Positions 41,643 to 51,348 of a DNA stretch of 64,000 bases are shown here, piece after piece. The position numbers and the translations under genes are program-made. This DNA comes from CAG-1782 sp964418255 (lineage in GTDB: Bacteria; Bacillota; Clostridia; Christensenellales; DTU072), in NCBI GenBank assembly GCA_964418255.1, contig CAYQKV010000005.1, positions 1-64,000 of the forward strand, read 5' to 3'. Each line of letters opens with the position of its first letter. Position 1 is the first letter of the stretch. The notes below the pieces were generated by a model. That model was not told where the DNA came from. It ran no database searches and was given only the letters and a program-made list of their open reading frames with translations.

Positions 41643-43913
41643 ATGAAAAAAAGCGGAAAAAATTATTCTAAATTAGCAAAATTATTCTTAATTATATCGA
41701 TTTTTATAATTATCATTGTTTCAATTATGTTCTTTTCCGTATATTTCTCAGCAAAACTCGACAAAAATGCAATCATTTCCCCAAAAGCGGAAATTACCCT
41801 TGTCGACAGCAACGGAAAAGCAATAGAAAACAAACGATTATATAAATACGTCCGATATGAAGATATCTCCCCCAATATAGTAAACGCTTTTGTCGCGCTC
41901 GAAGACAAAAGATTTTACTCGCATAGGGGCGTAGATTATTATCGAACAGCAGGCGCGCTAATTCAGGATATTAAAACCGCGTCGTTTAAGGAAGGCGGTT
42001 CGACGATTACTCAACAACTCGCAAAAAACACCCAGCTCAGCGGAGAAAAAACTCTCAAACGTAAAATCAAAGAACTTCGACTTGCGCGTATAATCGAAAA
42101 AAATTACACCAAAGAACAGATTATGGAAATGTATCTGAACGCAATCTATTTCGGAAGCGGCGTTTACGGAATAGACAGCGCTTGCAAGAATTATTTCGGC
42201 AAATCGCCTGCCGAGCTAACCCCTTCCGAAGGCGCGATATTAGCGGGAATTGTAAAAAATCCTTCCAACTACTCCCCTAAAAATAATCCTTCCGCCTCCG
42301 TCGAACGCAGAAACCTTGTTCTTAGACTTATGAAAGAACAAAACTATATCGACGAATACACTTACGAACGTTCGATAAAAGAAAATTACGAAACGCCGAA
42401 GGATATTTCCGACGGGCAGATTTGCACGCCGTATTTTAATAACGCAATCAGCGAAGCGGCAAAATTGCTCGGCGTAACCGAAAAACAATTAATTTCTTCA
42501 AAATACGTTATCCACACCTACTACTCTCCCGAGTTACAACAAACGATATGTTCGTCAATGACGGCAAACGGATATAGAGCCGTAAATTCATCGGGCAATG
42601 AAGCGTCGCGTTACGCTCTGCTTGCCGACAACGAAAGCGGCGGCGTCTCCGCATATTATTCCGACGACGAAATAAACGTTTTTCTTTTTCGCAGACAACC
42701 GGGGTCGGCCATCAAACCGATAATAGCCTATGCTCCGGCATTAGAATATGGTTTAATAACAACAAAAACACCTGTTTTAGATGAAAAAATCGACATAAAT
42801 GGTTATTCCCCCAAAAATTACGGCGGAAATTATTCCGGTTGGATTACCGCGGAAAGCGCAATGGCAAAATCGGTAAACACCGTAGCCGTTAAACTTTTCG
42901 ACGAGCTCGGAAGCAAAAACTGTTTCGATTTTGCCACAAAATGCGGTTTAAGATTTTCGGATAACGACGGAACGGCGGCGGCTCTCGGCGGTTTAACAGA
43001 CGGTTCGACCGCTATAGAACTAAGCGAAGCGTATATGACCCTCGCAAGCGGCGGACAGCATAAAATAAATACTTTTATAAAAAAAATCGAAGATTCGAAC
43101 GGAAAATTACTGTACGAACATAAAAAAAATATAACAAAAGCAATGTCGCAAGACACGGCGTTTCTTACCACCACTATGCTTGAAAACACAGTGAAAAACG
43201 GTACCGCAAGCAAATTAAACGGCTTTTCCTACGCTATCGCGTCGAAGACCGGCACCACACAGAGCGTCAAATGCGATAAGAACCTCGACGCCTGGAACGT
43301 AAGCTACACGACCGAGCACACGTTAACCGTATGGTACGGCGACGGAAAAAACACTGCGGAAACCGCAATCGAGACGACGGGAAGCGGTTACCCCACGCTT
43401 ATGGCGCGAAAAATCTATTCGCTTCTTCCCGCTCCCGCAAAAAAAGATTTTGGAATTCCCTCTTCGGTTTACAAAATGGAAATCGACGGCTTCGCCCTCG
43501 AAAAAGACCACGAACTTTACCTTAGTAACGGTTTTACTCCCGAAATATATAAGGTTAATTCCTATTTTTCTCTCAAAAACTGCCCGTTAACTTGTTCCCC
43601 GTATTTCGATATAAACAACATAACTTTCAATGTGTTTAATAGCGGAGAAAGCCGCACGGCGGAAATCGTGGCAGACGAACCATACAGTTATATTCTCGAA
43701 GAATACGATATGCTCGGCGGCATAAAAAACGAATACACATTTACCGAAAGCGGTTCATATACGCTTTTGCCGCCATCTGAAAACGCCATATACTCTTATC
43801 GTTTAGGCGTTTATTTCAACGGAAAAATTCTGGGCTATACCTCGAATTCACAAAAACAGGATTTTAATTTTTACAATGCACCACTTCGACGCCGTCTATC
43901 GCGTCTTGTATAA
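41643..43913 (+). CDS. Bifunctional transglycosylase/transpeptidase (class A PBP)
   Basis: The protein is 756 residues. A cytosolic basic tail and one transmembrane helix (about 12-36) lead to a family 51 glycosyltransferase with catalytic Glu in 'EDKRFYSHRGVDYYR' and 'GGSTITQQLAKN'. The transpeptidase follows with SxxK 'SAIK', SxN 'SVN' and KTG 'SKTGTT'. It polymerises and cross-links peptidoglycan outside the membrane. The last 110 residues form an extra beta-rich domain. There is no ribosome site. The 3' end overlaps thiI, in the opposite direction, by 50 bases. Confidence 0.93.
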   Translation: MKKSGKNYSKLAKLFLIISIFIIIIVSIMFFSVYFSAKLDKNAIISPKAEITLVDSNGKAIENKRLYKYVRYEDISPNIVNAFVALEDKRFYSHRGVDYYRTAGALIQDIKTASFKEGGSTITQQLAKNTQLSGEKTLKRKIKELRLARIIEKNYTKEQIMEMYLNAIYFGSGVYGIDSACKNYFGKSPAELTPSEGAILAGIVKNPSNYSPKNNPSASVERRNLVLRLMKEQNYIDEYTYERSIKENYETPKDISDGQICTPYFNNAISEAAKLLGVTEKQLISSKYVIHTYYSPELQQTICSSMTANGYRAVNSSGNEASRYALLADNESGGVSAYYSDDEINVFLFRRQPGSAIKPIIAYAPALEYGLITTKTPVLDEKIDINGYSPKNYGGNYSGWITAESAMAKSVNTVAVKLFDELGSKNCFDFATKCGLRFSDNDGTAAALGGLTDGSTAIELSEAYMTLASGGQHKINTFIKKIEDSNGKLLYEHKKNITKAMSQDTAFLTTTMLENTVKNGTASKLNGFSYAIASKTGTTQSVKCDKNLDAWNVSYTTEHTLTVWYGDGKNTAETAIETTGSGYPTLMARKIYSLLPAPAKKDFGIPSSVYKMEIDGFALEKDHELYLSNGFTPEIYKVNSYFSLKNCPLTCSPYFDINNITFNVFNSGESRTAEIVADEPYSYILEEYDMLGGIKNEYTFTESGSYTLLPPSENAIYSYRLGVYFNGKILGYTSNSQKQDFNFYNAPLRRRLSRLV

Positions 43914-45021
43914 GTTTTTCGCAATCGAGTTTTTCTTCATACTTTTTCGCCGCCTCTACGTCGGGACGAATTACGGGATTTTTCGGCAGAAATACGGTAC
44001 AACAGTCTTCATAAGGTAGAATACTGGTTTCAAAAGTGCCTATTTTTCTCGCAATATCGATAATATCGGTTTTATCAAATCCGATAAGCGGTCTGAAAAC
44101 GGGAGTCGTTACAACACTGTTCGTTACCGTTATACTCTCCATCGTCTGACTCGCCACCTGTCCGAGGCTCTCGCCCGTAATTATCGCGCCGCACCCTTGT
44201 TCTCTCGCAATCCGTTCGGCAATACGCATCATAAACCGACGCATTAAAGTAATCATATATTCAATCGGGCAGTTTTCTTTAATCGCGTATTGTATATCGG
44301 TAAAAGGCACGACAAAAAGAACAATCTCGCCGCAATAACCCGATATTTGCTTTGCAAGCTCGATAACTTTTTCTTTCGCCTGCTCGCTCGTAAACGGAAA
44401 ACTGTGGTAATGCACCGCGTATATTTTCACTCCGCGTTTTGCCATAAGAAAACCTGCGACAGGGCTGTCAATCCCTCCGCTCAGTAAGAGCATCCCTTTC
44501 CCTCCGCATCCTACCGGGAGTCCGCCTTGACAAATGATTTTATCGTAATAAATATAAGTCACGCCGTTTTCTCTTATATCTACGTTCACCTCAAAATCAA
44601 ACTTATACAAGTCGACGGTAAGTTCGGGCGACGCGTCAAGCATTTTCTCCCCGATATTTCCCGCAATTTGCATAGAAGTAAGCGGTAACCTCTTGTCCGC
44701 GCGATTAACCGACACCCTGAATTTACCTTTTTTCGGGAAAAGCTCCGAGCATACAGCCGCTATTCTATCGAAGTCTGTCGGTATTTTAACGGCTACGCTT
44801 ATGCTGTATATACCGAAAACCTTTTTCAATCTGTCGATAATTTCCGTTTCATCCTCTTCGGCATAGCGTTCTACGTACATTCTGTTTTGCGCTTGCAAAA
44901 GAACGCATTTAATACCTTTAAGAGCATTAGAAATATTACGTTTAAGCGTAGAAATAAAAAATCCTTTATTGTTGCCTTTCAAAAAAATCTCGCCAATTCT
45001 TATCAGAATGGTTTTTTCCAT
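43864..45021 (-). CDS. thiI: tRNA 4-thiouridine synthase ThiI
   Basis: The protein is 385 residues: an N-terminal ferredoxin-like domain and THUMP domain (about 1-165), then an ATP pyrophosphatase with the PP-loop 'LLSGGIDSPVAGFLMAKRG'. No rhodanese domain is present, as usual for Gram-positive ThiI. It makes s4U at position 8 of tRNA and may pass sulfur to thiamine synthesis. The cysteine desulfurase encoded just upstream is the likely sulfur donor. GAGGTG lies before the ATG. Confidence 0.95.
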   Translation of the reverse strand: MEKTILIRIGEIFLKGNNKGFFISTLKRNISNALKGIKCVLLQAQNRMYVERYAEEDETEIIDRLKKVFGIYSISVAVKIPTDFDRIAAVCSELFPKKGKFRVSVNRADKRLPLTSMQIAGNIGEKMLDASPELTVDLYKFDFEVNVDIRENGVTYIYYDKIICQGGLPVGCGGKGMLLLSGGIDSPVAGFLMAKRGVKIYAVHYHSFPFTSEQAKEKVIELAKQISGYCGEIVLFVVPFTDIQYAIKENCPIEYMITLMRRFMMRIAERIAREQGCGAIITGESLGQVASQTMESITVTNSVVTTPVFRPLIGFDKTDIIDIARKIGTFETSILPYEDCCTVFLPKNPVIRPDVEAAKKYEEKLDCEKLIQDAIDGVEVVHCKN

Positions 45022-45041
45022 TTTTCACCTCAAATATTATT

Positions 45042-46166
45042 CTAATTTATGTATTTCTTTAATCTATAATATTCTAAATTAAAGTATTTTTTGAAATATT
45101 CGATGTCGTTTTCAGAAGTAAAACGCGAGAAACTTATCCTAATTATGCCATTTTCGTATTCGGTAGATAATCCGAGTATTGTAGGCAATCTTTTATGACT
45201 TTTTTTACTTGAACACGCGCTTCCCGTTCCGATAAATATATCATATTTTTCAATAGAATGTAATATTACTTCTCCTCTTACGCGCGGCATAACAGCGCAT
45301 AAAATATACGGAGATTGATTTTCAGATGTAACCGTAAGTATTCCGTTTTCTTTGAAATAATCCAAAAGATTGTCTCTTAACGCCGAAACTTTTTCAAAAG
45401 AATCCGCGCATTTTTCTACGGCTTGCTCAACGGCTGCGCCGAACGCCATTATGCCGCCGACGTTTTCCGTAGACGAACGCAATCCGAATTCCTGTCCGCC
45501 TCCGTAAATTAAAGGTTTTATGCTAATACCCTCTCTGATGTACAACCCCGCTACTCCCTTTATTCCGTGAATTTTATGTCCGCTTACGGTATATAAATCC
45601 ACGCCCAAATCGTTTAGCGATACTTTTATCTTTCCGACAGCCTGCACGCCGTCAGAGTGAAAAATTACGTCGGGGTTTTTCTCTTTTGCGATTTTGCACA
45701 GTTTTTTTATATCGTTTACGCATCCTGTTTCATTATTGACGTGCATAATAGAAACAAGCGAGGTATTCTCAGTTACCAACTCGGAAAATTTTTCTTCTTT
45801 GACTCTTCCTGTTTCGTCCACGTCGCAGAAAACCACGTCGTACCCTCTTTGTTTCAATTCCATTGCCGCATTATAAACGGCAGGATGCTCGCTCGCCGAT
45901 ACGATTATTCGCGAATTTTTCGCTTTCTTTGCGCCGAACAATGCTAAATTATCGCTTTCCGAACCGCTCGAAGTGAAAATAAAACGTCCTTTCCCCTTCA
46001 ATATTCCGAGTATTTTTTCGCGAACGCTTTTTATTTCATTCGCTACGCATAAAGACGGATGATAAGGCGCGGACGGATTGAAGAAATTTTCCGTCTGGTA
46101 TCTGTCGAATATTTTCACAAATTCGGGCAAAACGTTCGTAGTACCCGCATTATCGAGATAAACCAT
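45042..46166 (-). CDS. Cysteine desulfurase (IscS/NifS family)
   Basis: The protein is 374 residues starting 'MVYLDNAGTTNVLPEF'. The PLP-binding Lys is in 'VSGHKIHGIKG' and the active Cys in 'GTGSACSSKKS'. It takes sulfur from cysteine; pairing with thiI 20 bases downstream points to a NifZ-like role in tRNA thiolation, although iron-sulfur cluster supply is possible. ATG 46166 with AAGGGAG upstream is preferred over a TTG at 46184. It overlaps the preceding small gene by 17 bases. Confidence 0.92.
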   Translation of the reverse strand: MVYLDNAGTTNVLPEFVKIFDRYQTENFFNPSAPYHPSLCVANEIKSVREKILGILKGKGRFIFTSSGSESDNLALFGAKKAKNSRIIVSASEHPAVYNAAMELKQRGYDVVFCDVDETGRVKEEKFSELVTENTSLVSIMHVNNETGCVNDIKKLCKIAKEKNPDVIFHSDGVQAVGKIKVSLNDLGVDLYTVSGHKIHGIKGVAGLYIREGISIKPLIYGGGQEFGLRSSTENVGGIMAFGAAVEQAVEKCADSFEKVSALRDNLLDYFKENGILTVTSENQSPYILCAVMPRVRGEVILHSIEKYDIFIGTGSACSSKKSHKRLPTILGLSTEYENGIIRISFSRFTSENDIEYFKKYFNLEYYRLKKYIN

Positions 46167-46605
46167 TTGCACTCCCTTCGGCAATCAATGCGTACATATA
46201 TTTATCCGGCGTAACAAAAATGTTTTTCCTGTCACACTCGTTTTTTATCAGTACTTTTATACTATCTCTGCCGCTTTTTATCGAATAATCTATTGTATTT
46301 TCAGGTAAAAAATCTACTTTTTCAACCGCAATACTTCTGCAATCCACACTTTCAAGGCATTTCTCTTCTCCGTCCAAAGAAATAAACGTAACCTTGAAAA
46401 TTCCGTTATGCCACGAATATTCCAGCGTATAAACGCTTTTTTTCGCCAGATTATCAAAGACGATGGACAACGCAATACATACGGGAATGCCTGTGGCAAA
46501 ATACGGACTTAATAAAAACGCAAGAAACACCAATACAACCGTCAATACTCTGCAAACGGGTGAAGCGAATATGCCGAAACGATACAATGCTCGATTTTCC
46601 TCCAT
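46150..46605 (-). CDS. Small membrane protein of unknown function
   Basis: The protein is 151 residues from ATG 46605. A pair of hydrophobic segments (about 8-45) is followed by a soluble, beta-rich domain of about 100 residues. I do not recognise the family. It lies between mutS2 and the cysteine desulfurase gene and overlaps the latter by 17 bases, so it is part of the operon. A TTG at 46641, inside mutS2 and 6 bases after GGAGGAG, is an alternative start that adds 12 residues. Confidence 0.7.
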   Translation of the reverse strand: MEENRALYRFGIFASPVCRVLTVVLVFLAFLLSPYFATGIPVCIALSIVFDNLAKKSVYTLEYSWHNGIFKVTFISLDGEEKCLESVDCRSIAVEKVDFLPENTIDYSIKSGRDSIKVLIKNECDRKNIFVTPDKYMYALIAEGSANGLSR

Positions 46606-46624
46606 TCTAAATTCCAGTCTGTAA

Positions 46625-48976
46625 TCACTTAAAATACGCAACGGTAACTCCTCTTCCGCCTTCACCGTACTCACCGGGTCTGAACGATTCAATTTCTTTC
46701 CGTGTTTTAAGATAATTCTGGACGGTTTTTCGCAAAATACCCTCTCCGTATCCGTGAATAATACGGATTTCGTGCAATCCGACTCTGCTCGCTTTATCTA
46801 TATATTCTTCCAATGCTTTTTCCGCTTCGAGCGCTGTTTTTCCTATCAGATTTATTTCGGGAGAAACCTGCTCGTTGAAAAGCGCGCGCCTGCCTTCTTT
46901 TTTCTCCGATTCCTTCTTTTCTGCGGGTTTTAAGCGGGTAAGTTCTGTTATCTTAGCGTTGCAACTCATTTTACCGAGTTTGACTTTTGCGTCGCCTTTT
47001 ATGGGATTTATCGACAAAACTTCGCCCTCTGCGTTTAAGTTCTTGACCAAAACCCTGTCTCCGACGGAAATTTCACCGCTAATTTCTTCGCCCATTCCCT
47101 GAAATTCGTTGTCTTCGGCTATTACAAATTTTTTCAACGATTTCCTCAGTTTTTGCGCAAGAAAAACATCGGATTCCGACGGGTCGTCCAGTAATGCCCG
47201 CATTTTATCGATAATTTCGTTCGCTTCCGCCATAGCTTCCTCTACGAGTCTTTTCGTCTCGCGCCTCACGCTTACATTTAGTCTTTCTCGCTGAGCGAAC
47301 AGTTTTTCCCTCTCTTTTTCCGCCTCTTTTTTTATTTCCGATGCTTCTTCCCGCATTTTTTCGCTCTCTTCGCGGTTTATTTCCGCTTCGCGACGCGCTA
47401 CTTCCAAAGATTTCAATACGTTTTCGAAATCGAATTTGCGGTTTCCTATGCCGTTTCTCGCGATTTGAAGTATTTCATCGTTCAATCCGAGTTTTTCCGC
47501 TATAAGTAAAGCGTTCGACGCGCCCGGAGTACCTATTATTAGTTTATAAGTGGGCGAATAAGTGGACGGGTTGAAATCCATAGACGCGTTCTGCACGCGC
47601 TCCGTAACCACGGCGTACTCTTTGAATTCGTTGTAATGCGTCGTAATAACGGCTTTCGCGCCTTTTTTCAGTATATATTGCGCTATCCCGAGAGCAAGCG
47701 CGGCGCCCTCTGTCGGGTCTGTTCCCGCACCCAATTCGTCAAGCAAAATCAGGCTGTTTTCCGTCATTTCACCGATAATTCGCACTACGTTTGTCATATG
47801 CGACGAAAAAGTACTAAGGCTCTGTTCTATACTTTGCTCATCGCCTATATCGCAGAAAACGCTGTCTGCGCAAGCAAGTTCCGCATAAAGCGCAGGCACG
47901 AAAACTCCGCTCATTCCGATAAGTTCGATTATACCTATCAGTTTAAGGCAAACCGTTTTCCCTCCCGTGTTCGGACCCGTAATGAGAAGCATATCGAAGT
48001 CCTGCCCGACTCGTATATCGTTGGGGATAACTCTGTCCGCCGCAATAAGCGGATGTCTTCCTTTTCTTATATCTATATTGTTGTTTGCTCCGAATATCGG
48101 TTTAACGCCTTTAATCGAATTTCCGTAATATGCCTTTGCAAAAATGACGTCAAGCTCTACGATAACGCCCAAAGTATATCTCAACACTCCGGTTTCTTCG
48201 CTTACTCTGAATGTAAATTCGCGTAAAATTCGTTCTATTTCTCTTTCTTCTTCGATAAGCAATTCTTTTAGGTCGTTATTCATTTCCACGATTGCAAACG
48301 GTTCGACGTACAAAGTAGCTCCCGAAGAACTTTGGTCGTGTATAAGCCCCGGTATCATACCCTTGTATTCGGCTTTAAGCGGAATTACGTACCTGTCCGA
48401 ACGAACTGTTACTATGTTATCCTGCAAATATTTTGTGTATGCCGAACTTGTGACGTAGCTATTTAACTTAGCCTTGATATTTTCCCCTTTTTTACGGATT
48501 TTGTCGCGGATATTTTTCAATTCGTGCGAAGCTTCGTCGCTCATCTCCGTATCCGACAGAATGGATTTATCTATATCGCCCGAAAGTTTTTTATCTGTAA
48601 AAAGAGTTTTCGCCATAGTTTTAAGCAAAGTAACGCCTTCGTCGGGAACGCCGAGAATCTGCGATTGCAATGCAGAAGAAACTCTGAGGACGCGGCTTAT
48701 TTTAAGTAAGTCCTGCATTGTGAGCATACTTAAAACGTCCGCGCTCGACAATGCGGCTGTTATATCGTCAAAATTAAGAGACGGATTTATCGCATATTCA
48801 AACAATAATTTATCCGCTTCTTCCGTTTTATTAAGTTCTCTTATAATCTCTTCTCTCGTTGTATACGGGCGCATTGCAAGCACTTTTTCTTTTGCCGGCG
48901 CGCTCGCCGCGAACAAGGCTATTTTTTGCAAGATTTTATCATATTCGAGAGTTTTTATCGTTCTTTCGCTAATCAC
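46625..48976 (-). CDS. mutS2: Endonuclease MutS2
   Basis: The protein is 783 residues. It lacks the mismatch-binding N-terminus of MutS. The ATPase has Walker A 'GPNTGGKTVCLKLIG', 'ILLDELGAGTDPTEGAAL' and 'ITTHYNEFK'. A coiled coil (about 510-600) follows, and a C-terminal Smr domain with 'LIGKTALEAEKALEEYID' and 'IIHGYGEGILR' ends the protein. MutS2 proteins act on recombination intermediates and, in Bacillus, on collided ribosomes. The GTG start overlaps the stop of the U32 gene and has GAGG 6 bases upstream. Confidence 0.95.
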   Translation of the reverse strand: MISERTIKTLEYDKILQKIALFAASAPAKEKVLAMRPYTTREEIIRELNKTEEADKLLFEYAINPSLNFDDITAALSSADVLSMLTMQDLLKISRVLRVSSALQSQILGVPDEGVTLLKTMAKTLFTDKKLSGDIDKSILSDTEMSDEASHELKNIRDKIRKKGENIKAKLNSYVTSSAYTKYLQDNIVTVRSDRYVIPLKAEYKGMIPGLIHDQSSSGATLYVEPFAIVEMNNDLKELLIEEEREIERILREFTFRVSEETGVLRYTLGVIVELDVIFAKAYYGNSIKGVKPIFGANNNIDIRKGRHPLIAADRVIPNDIRVGQDFDMLLITGPNTGGKTVCLKLIGIIELIGMSGVFVPALYAELACADSVFCDIGDEQSIEQSLSTFSSHMTNVVRIIGEMTENSLILLDELGAGTDPTEGAALALGIAQYILKKGAKAVITTHYNEFKEYAVVTERVQNASMDFNPSTYSPTYKLIIGTPGASNALLIAEKLGLNDEILQIARNGIGNRKFDFENVLKSLEVARREAEINREESEKMREEASEIKKEAEKEREKLFAQRERLNVSVRRETKRLVEEAMAEANEIIDKMRALLDDPSESDVFLAQKLRKSLKKFVIAEDNEFQGMGEEISGEISVGDRVLVKNLNAEGEVLSINPIKGDAKVKLGKMSCNAKITELTRLKPAEKKESEKKEGRRALFNEQVSPEINLIGKTALEAEKALEEYIDKASRVGLHEIRIIHGYGEGILRKTVQNYLKTRKEIESFRPGEYGEGGRGVTVAYFK

Positions 48977-51348
48977 TTTATACCTCTCGTCAAATGTAGT
49001 TTGTTTGTCCCTTGCGGTTTATACTCTTGTTTTGCGTAATATAACGATAAGATTTTCTTTATTGTCTGTTCGTTGCTCATAGTAAAATCGAAATACTTTT
49101 TCGTTTCGTAAGTATTCCCTATATCTGTCAGAATTCCGTTGTGCAAAATATGCTCGCAATATCCGTCGAATTTTTGCGTAGTTATCGGATATTCTCCCTT
49201 TTCGTCTGTATATTTCAAATCGCCGCCGCATTCTTCGCAAATCTGTCCCGCAACTTTTCTCGGACAAAAATTAAGATGCATAAGCGGCAGGTATCCGTAC
49301 GCGTAAACTATCGGATTATTAAATTTCTTTACGTCGGCATACCGAAGTTCTGTAGATACAATATATCCGCAACTGTTTTTTATAAGCCAATTCTTTGTGT
49401 TTGTTATATTGAGATTAACGCCGCAAAGGAGAAGTTTTTTCAGTTTTTGAGCGATATAAACTCCGCCGATATTGTCCGCGGCTACTCCGTCGAAAATCGA
49501 AATAAGTTTTTCGAAAAACTCTTCTTTCGACGTGGGAACGTAAATAGGCAATTTAATAAAAATCAGATTATCGTCTCTTTTTACTTCATCATAGAACTTT
49601 TTGCACTCGTCTTCGGTAAATGCATACGGACTGTAAACGATATTCTTCACCTTAGAAGCAGCTTGCGCTTTGCTTATCGAGTCGACCTCGCAGAAGTCTC
49701 CTTCCACGTATCGCGACGTTTCTTCTCCGTATTTTGGGATAGGTTTTTCTTTGAAAATCTTTTCGGTTCTTTCGTAATAACCCAACAAAAATCTCCATAC
49801 GTTGTCGAGTGCGTCGCGGCGTAGCTGATTAAGTTGCGCTTTGGTCAAAAAAGCGTTGTAAAGTTGTATATCCGTGATTATAAACCTTACTTCTCTTACC
49901 CTGCTTCCCTCAAAAAGATTTCTTATTTCTTCTTCGGTTATAGGTTGGTTCATTGCAAACTGCGCATAATCGCGCCCGCAGAACTCAAACCTGTTACCGC
50001 ATATATTCATTACGATATGCGGTCTTTCTCCGCACGCAATTCTAACGGTAATAAAAATGTTCTTTCGTTTCTTTCTTTCGCATACGAATTTAGCAAGCTC
50101 CGCGTCGTTCGTAAGTCTGACAACGTCTCCCACTTTAAGATGCATATTCGATTTAATCACGGAAAAACCGTTCTTATATTCTCCCGTCGCCACTGCGCCG
50201 CCTACTTCCATCCGGTTTCGAAGAATTTTGTATCCGTTTTCCACCTGTAAAGGCTCTTCGGAAACGACGTAAGCTTTGTTGTCTCCTATTAAATGCACGA
50301 CTTTTCCCGCATACACTCCTATATGGTTCGGCTGTCCGGTATATATTACGTTTTTGTCCTCGAAATAACCCGCGGTGTAATCGCCTCTGTTAAAAAGCAC
50401 TTTTACGTCTTCCGCGGTGTAAATAGGGTCGACATTTCTTTTTACGTCGGAATACAGCATAGTTATGCCGCCGACGTATTCGGGTCTTTTAAGCCTACCT
50501 TCGATTTTCAGAGACGCTACGCCTATATCAACAAGGTCGTCTATGTGTTTATCTAGACAAATATCTTTCGCGCTTAAAAGATACCCTTTCGAAGTTTGTT
50601 TTCCATCGATATAGGATTTATAATACTGCCGACATAACTGATTACATTTTCCGCGGTTCGCGCTGTTTCCCGTAAGCATAGAAGAAAGCAGGCATCCGCC
50701 TGAAAAACAGGAACAAAGCGCGCCGTGTACGAACACTTCGGTATCTATCGCCAAAGTATCGGTAACGTGCCTTATGTCTTGAAAATTCATTTCCCGACTG
50801 AGCACGGCGCGGTTAAATCCCATTTCTTTGAGAAAACTCATTCCCCAGGAGTTATGCGCGCCAAGCTGCGTACTTGCGTGTAACGCCGCTTTCGAATGAC
50901 GGCGTATTATGGGAACAAGCGCAAGGTCACAGATAATAAACGCGTCGATATTTGCTTCTTCAGCCTCTTCTATTACTTCAGGAATTCTGAAAATTTCCGA
51001 GTTAGTGAAACAAATATTCAACGCAAGATACGCCTTTACGTTATAAAAATGACAAAAGTCGACTACTTCTTTTAACGAATCGAAATTGTCGCCGCCCGCT
51101 CGCGCGTTAAACTCCTTATAGCCGAAGTATATCGCGTTTGCGCCGCCGTAAATCGCCTGTTTATAGGTGTTGCGGTTCGCGGGCGCAAGAATTTCCGTAG
51201 TATCTTCGTTTTTTACGCTGAAATTTTTATAGTCGCCGAAATCGAAGAGACTTTTCGATACGGACTCTCCTTCATAAGTGTCGAACGATTCTTCAACGTA
51301 AGGAAACGCTGTTTTTCTTGCGTCAACGTAAGATAATACTTCTTCCAC
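48973..51348 (-). CDS. U32 family peptidase (large, RlhA/YrrO-like)
   Basis: The protein is 791 residues. Residues about 50-330 form the U32 domain with 'EILAPANRNTYKQAIYGGA', 'AIYFGYKEFNARAGG' and the Cys-rich 'NRGKCNQLCRQYY', which in relatives binds an iron-sulfur cluster. The C-terminal half (DUF3656-like region) is long. Relatives include the prephenate-dependent RNA hydroxylases (RlhA, TrhP), so RNA modification is more likely than proteolysis. It starts with GTG and overlaps pheT by 26 bases. Confidence 0.88.
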   Translation of the reverse strand: MEEVLSYVDARKTAFPYVEESFDTYEGESVSKSLFDFGDYKNFSVKNEDTTEILAPANRNTYKQAIYGGANAIYFGYKEFNARAGGDNFDSLKEVVDFCHFYNVKAYLALNICFTNSEIFRIPEVIEEAEEANIDAFIICDLALVPIIRRHSKAALHASTQLGAHNSWGMSFLKEMGFNRAVLSREMNFQDIRHVTDTLAIDTEVFVHGALCSCFSGGCLLSSMLTGNSANRGKCNQLCRQYYKSYIDGKQTSKGYLLSAKDICLDKHIDDLVDIGVASLKIEGRLKRPEYVGGITMLYSDVKRNVDPIYTAEDVKVLFNRGDYTAGYFEDKNVIYTGQPNHIGVYAGKVVHLIGDNKAYVVSEEPLQVENGYKILRNRMEVGGAVATGEYKNGFSVIKSNMHLKVGDVVRLTNDAELAKFVCERKKRKNIFITVRIACGERPHIVMNICGNRFEFCGRDYAQFAMNQPITEEEIRNLFEGSRVREVRFIITDIQLYNAFLTKAQLNQLRRDALDNVWRFLLGYYERTEKIFKEKPIPKYGEETSRYVEGDFCEVDSISKAQAASKVKNIVYSPYAFTEDECKKFYDEVKRDDNLIFIKLPIYVPTSKEEFFEKLISIFDGVAADNIGGVYIAQKLKKLLLCGVNLNITNTKNWLIKNSCGYIVSTELRYADVKKFNNPIVYAYGYLPLMHLNFCPRKVAGQICEECGGDLKYTDEKGEYPITTQKFDGYCEHILHNGILTDIGNTYETKKYFDFTMSNEQTIKKILSLYYAKQEYKPQGTNKLHLTRGIK

